Below, one piece after another: positions 12,374 to 12,673 of a stretch of DNA of 12,673 nt. How positions within the stretch are numbered: position 1 is the first letter of the stretch; every line of letters begins with the position of its first letter. Made by a program: the position numbers and the translations under genes. Location: positions 1 through 12,673 of the forward strand of contig JAOAPG010000008.1 of assembly GCA_025462785.1 (NCBI GenBank), in the 5' to 3' direction. The stretch comes from Acidobacteriaceae bacterium (GTDB lineage Bacteria; Acidobacteriota; Terriglobia; Terriglobales; Acidobacteriaceae). The notes under the pieces are model-generated. The model saw only the letters and a program-made list of their open reading frames with translations, had not been told where the DNA came from and did no database searches.

Positions 12374-12673
12374 ATGGATCCGTTGTCGGAAGTCTTTGGA
12401 TCGATGAGAATTCAAGAAGCGGTTTATAAGCGTCTGGAAGCGACGGCCCCCTGGGGTGTTCGCTACTCAGGAGATACAGGTCCGCGGGTACGCTTCGTAT
12501 TGGTGGTTCGCGGATCGGCGCTTTTGAGGTCCAGGAATCAGCGCCGAACCATCTTTCTTTCCGCCGGAGATCTTTCGATTTCCATTCTCAATTCTGAGTC
12601 CTTTACATTGATGGATGATCCGCGTTCCGCTGTAGTCGATTCCAGCGAAGTATTGAAGTTAGAAGTGGATGGC
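12374..12673 (+). CDS. AraC-type transcriptional regulator, cupin sensor domain (3' end missing)
   Basis: The frame runs from ATG 12374 to the window end, 100 codons without a stop. An in-frame TGA at 12344 bounds it, and no other start codon lies between. The product, MDPLSEVFGSMRIQEAVYKR followed by LEATAPWGVRYSGD, RVRFVLVVRGSALLRS, IFLSAGDLSISILNS and FTLMDDPRSAVVD, matches the N-terminal cupin domain (Cupin_6 type) of AraC-family activators: the SAPWG-like motif, the short cupin strands and the AGDL turn. The DNA-binding helix-turn-helix domain would lie beyond the window. The ribosome binding site is weak. It is divergent from the 59-residue/DUF1348 pair and may control it. Confidence 0.82.
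   Translation, partial: MDPLSEVFGSMRIQEAVYKRLEATAPWGVRYSGDTGPRVRFVLVVRGSALLRSRNQRRTIFLSAGDLSISILNSESFTLMDDPRSAVVDSSEVLKLEVDG

Overview
The window looks like chromosomal DNA of a soil-type Acidobacteriota, class Terriglobia (Koribacter-like). This is inferred from overall gene style and from two families of short GC-rich intergenic repeats of a kind I associate with those genomes. It is not proven by a marker gene. No rRNA, tRNA, CRISPR array, phage module or intact insertion sequence is visible.

Layout, left to right. (1) The tail of a small membrane protein, then an exported HtrA/Deg-family serine protease with two PDZ domains. (2) A convergent gene for a small exported OB-fold-like protein. 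(3) A uroporphyrinogen-III synthase (hemD) on the plus strand, with a TATAAT box almost touching its start codon. (4) A repeat-rich stretch (about 3.64-5.21 kb). It holds a dead SAM-dependent methyltransferase on the minus strand, flanked by two direct copies of a 58-bp repeat and broken by a frameshift, plus a 58-residue CxxC protein. (5) A two-gene plus-strand unit: an ICMT-like membrane methyltransferase and a Tat-exported FAD-linked oxidase. (6) A convergent minus-strand operon, lemA followed after 2 nt by a DUF2207 membrane protein with a polyglycine tail. (7) A divergent gene for a secreted 344-residue protein of unknown function. (8) A 366-bp gene-free stretch rich in inverted repeats, a candidate structured RNA. 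(9) A minus-strand pair: a 59-residue signal-peptide protein, then a DUF1348 (NTF2-fold) protein. (10) The start of a divergent AraC-type regulator with a cupin sensor domain, cut by the window end.

Repeats. Family H (five copies, about 43-46 bp) forms a 12-bp stem with a 7-nt loop; one copy has swapped both partners of a base pair. Family R2 (four clear copies, about 58 bp, plus one degraded half copy) has a GC-rich core stem. All clear copies of both families point the same way, and H and R2 lie next to each other at two places. The repeats run into reading frames at several points: they cut off the methyltransferase N-terminus, supply a false GTG start for the ICMT gene, and probably form the C-terminus of the 59-residue protein.

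How the genes work together. Much of the content concerns the cell envelope (protease, exported OB-fold protein, ICMT-like enzyme, Tat oxidase, LemA/DUF2207, two secreted proteins). hemD is a housekeeping gene standing alone. I see no strong case for a new multi-gene defence or metabolic system. The most unusual signals are the repeat elements and what they have done to genes, the structured gene-free stretch, and the two overlooked small proteins.
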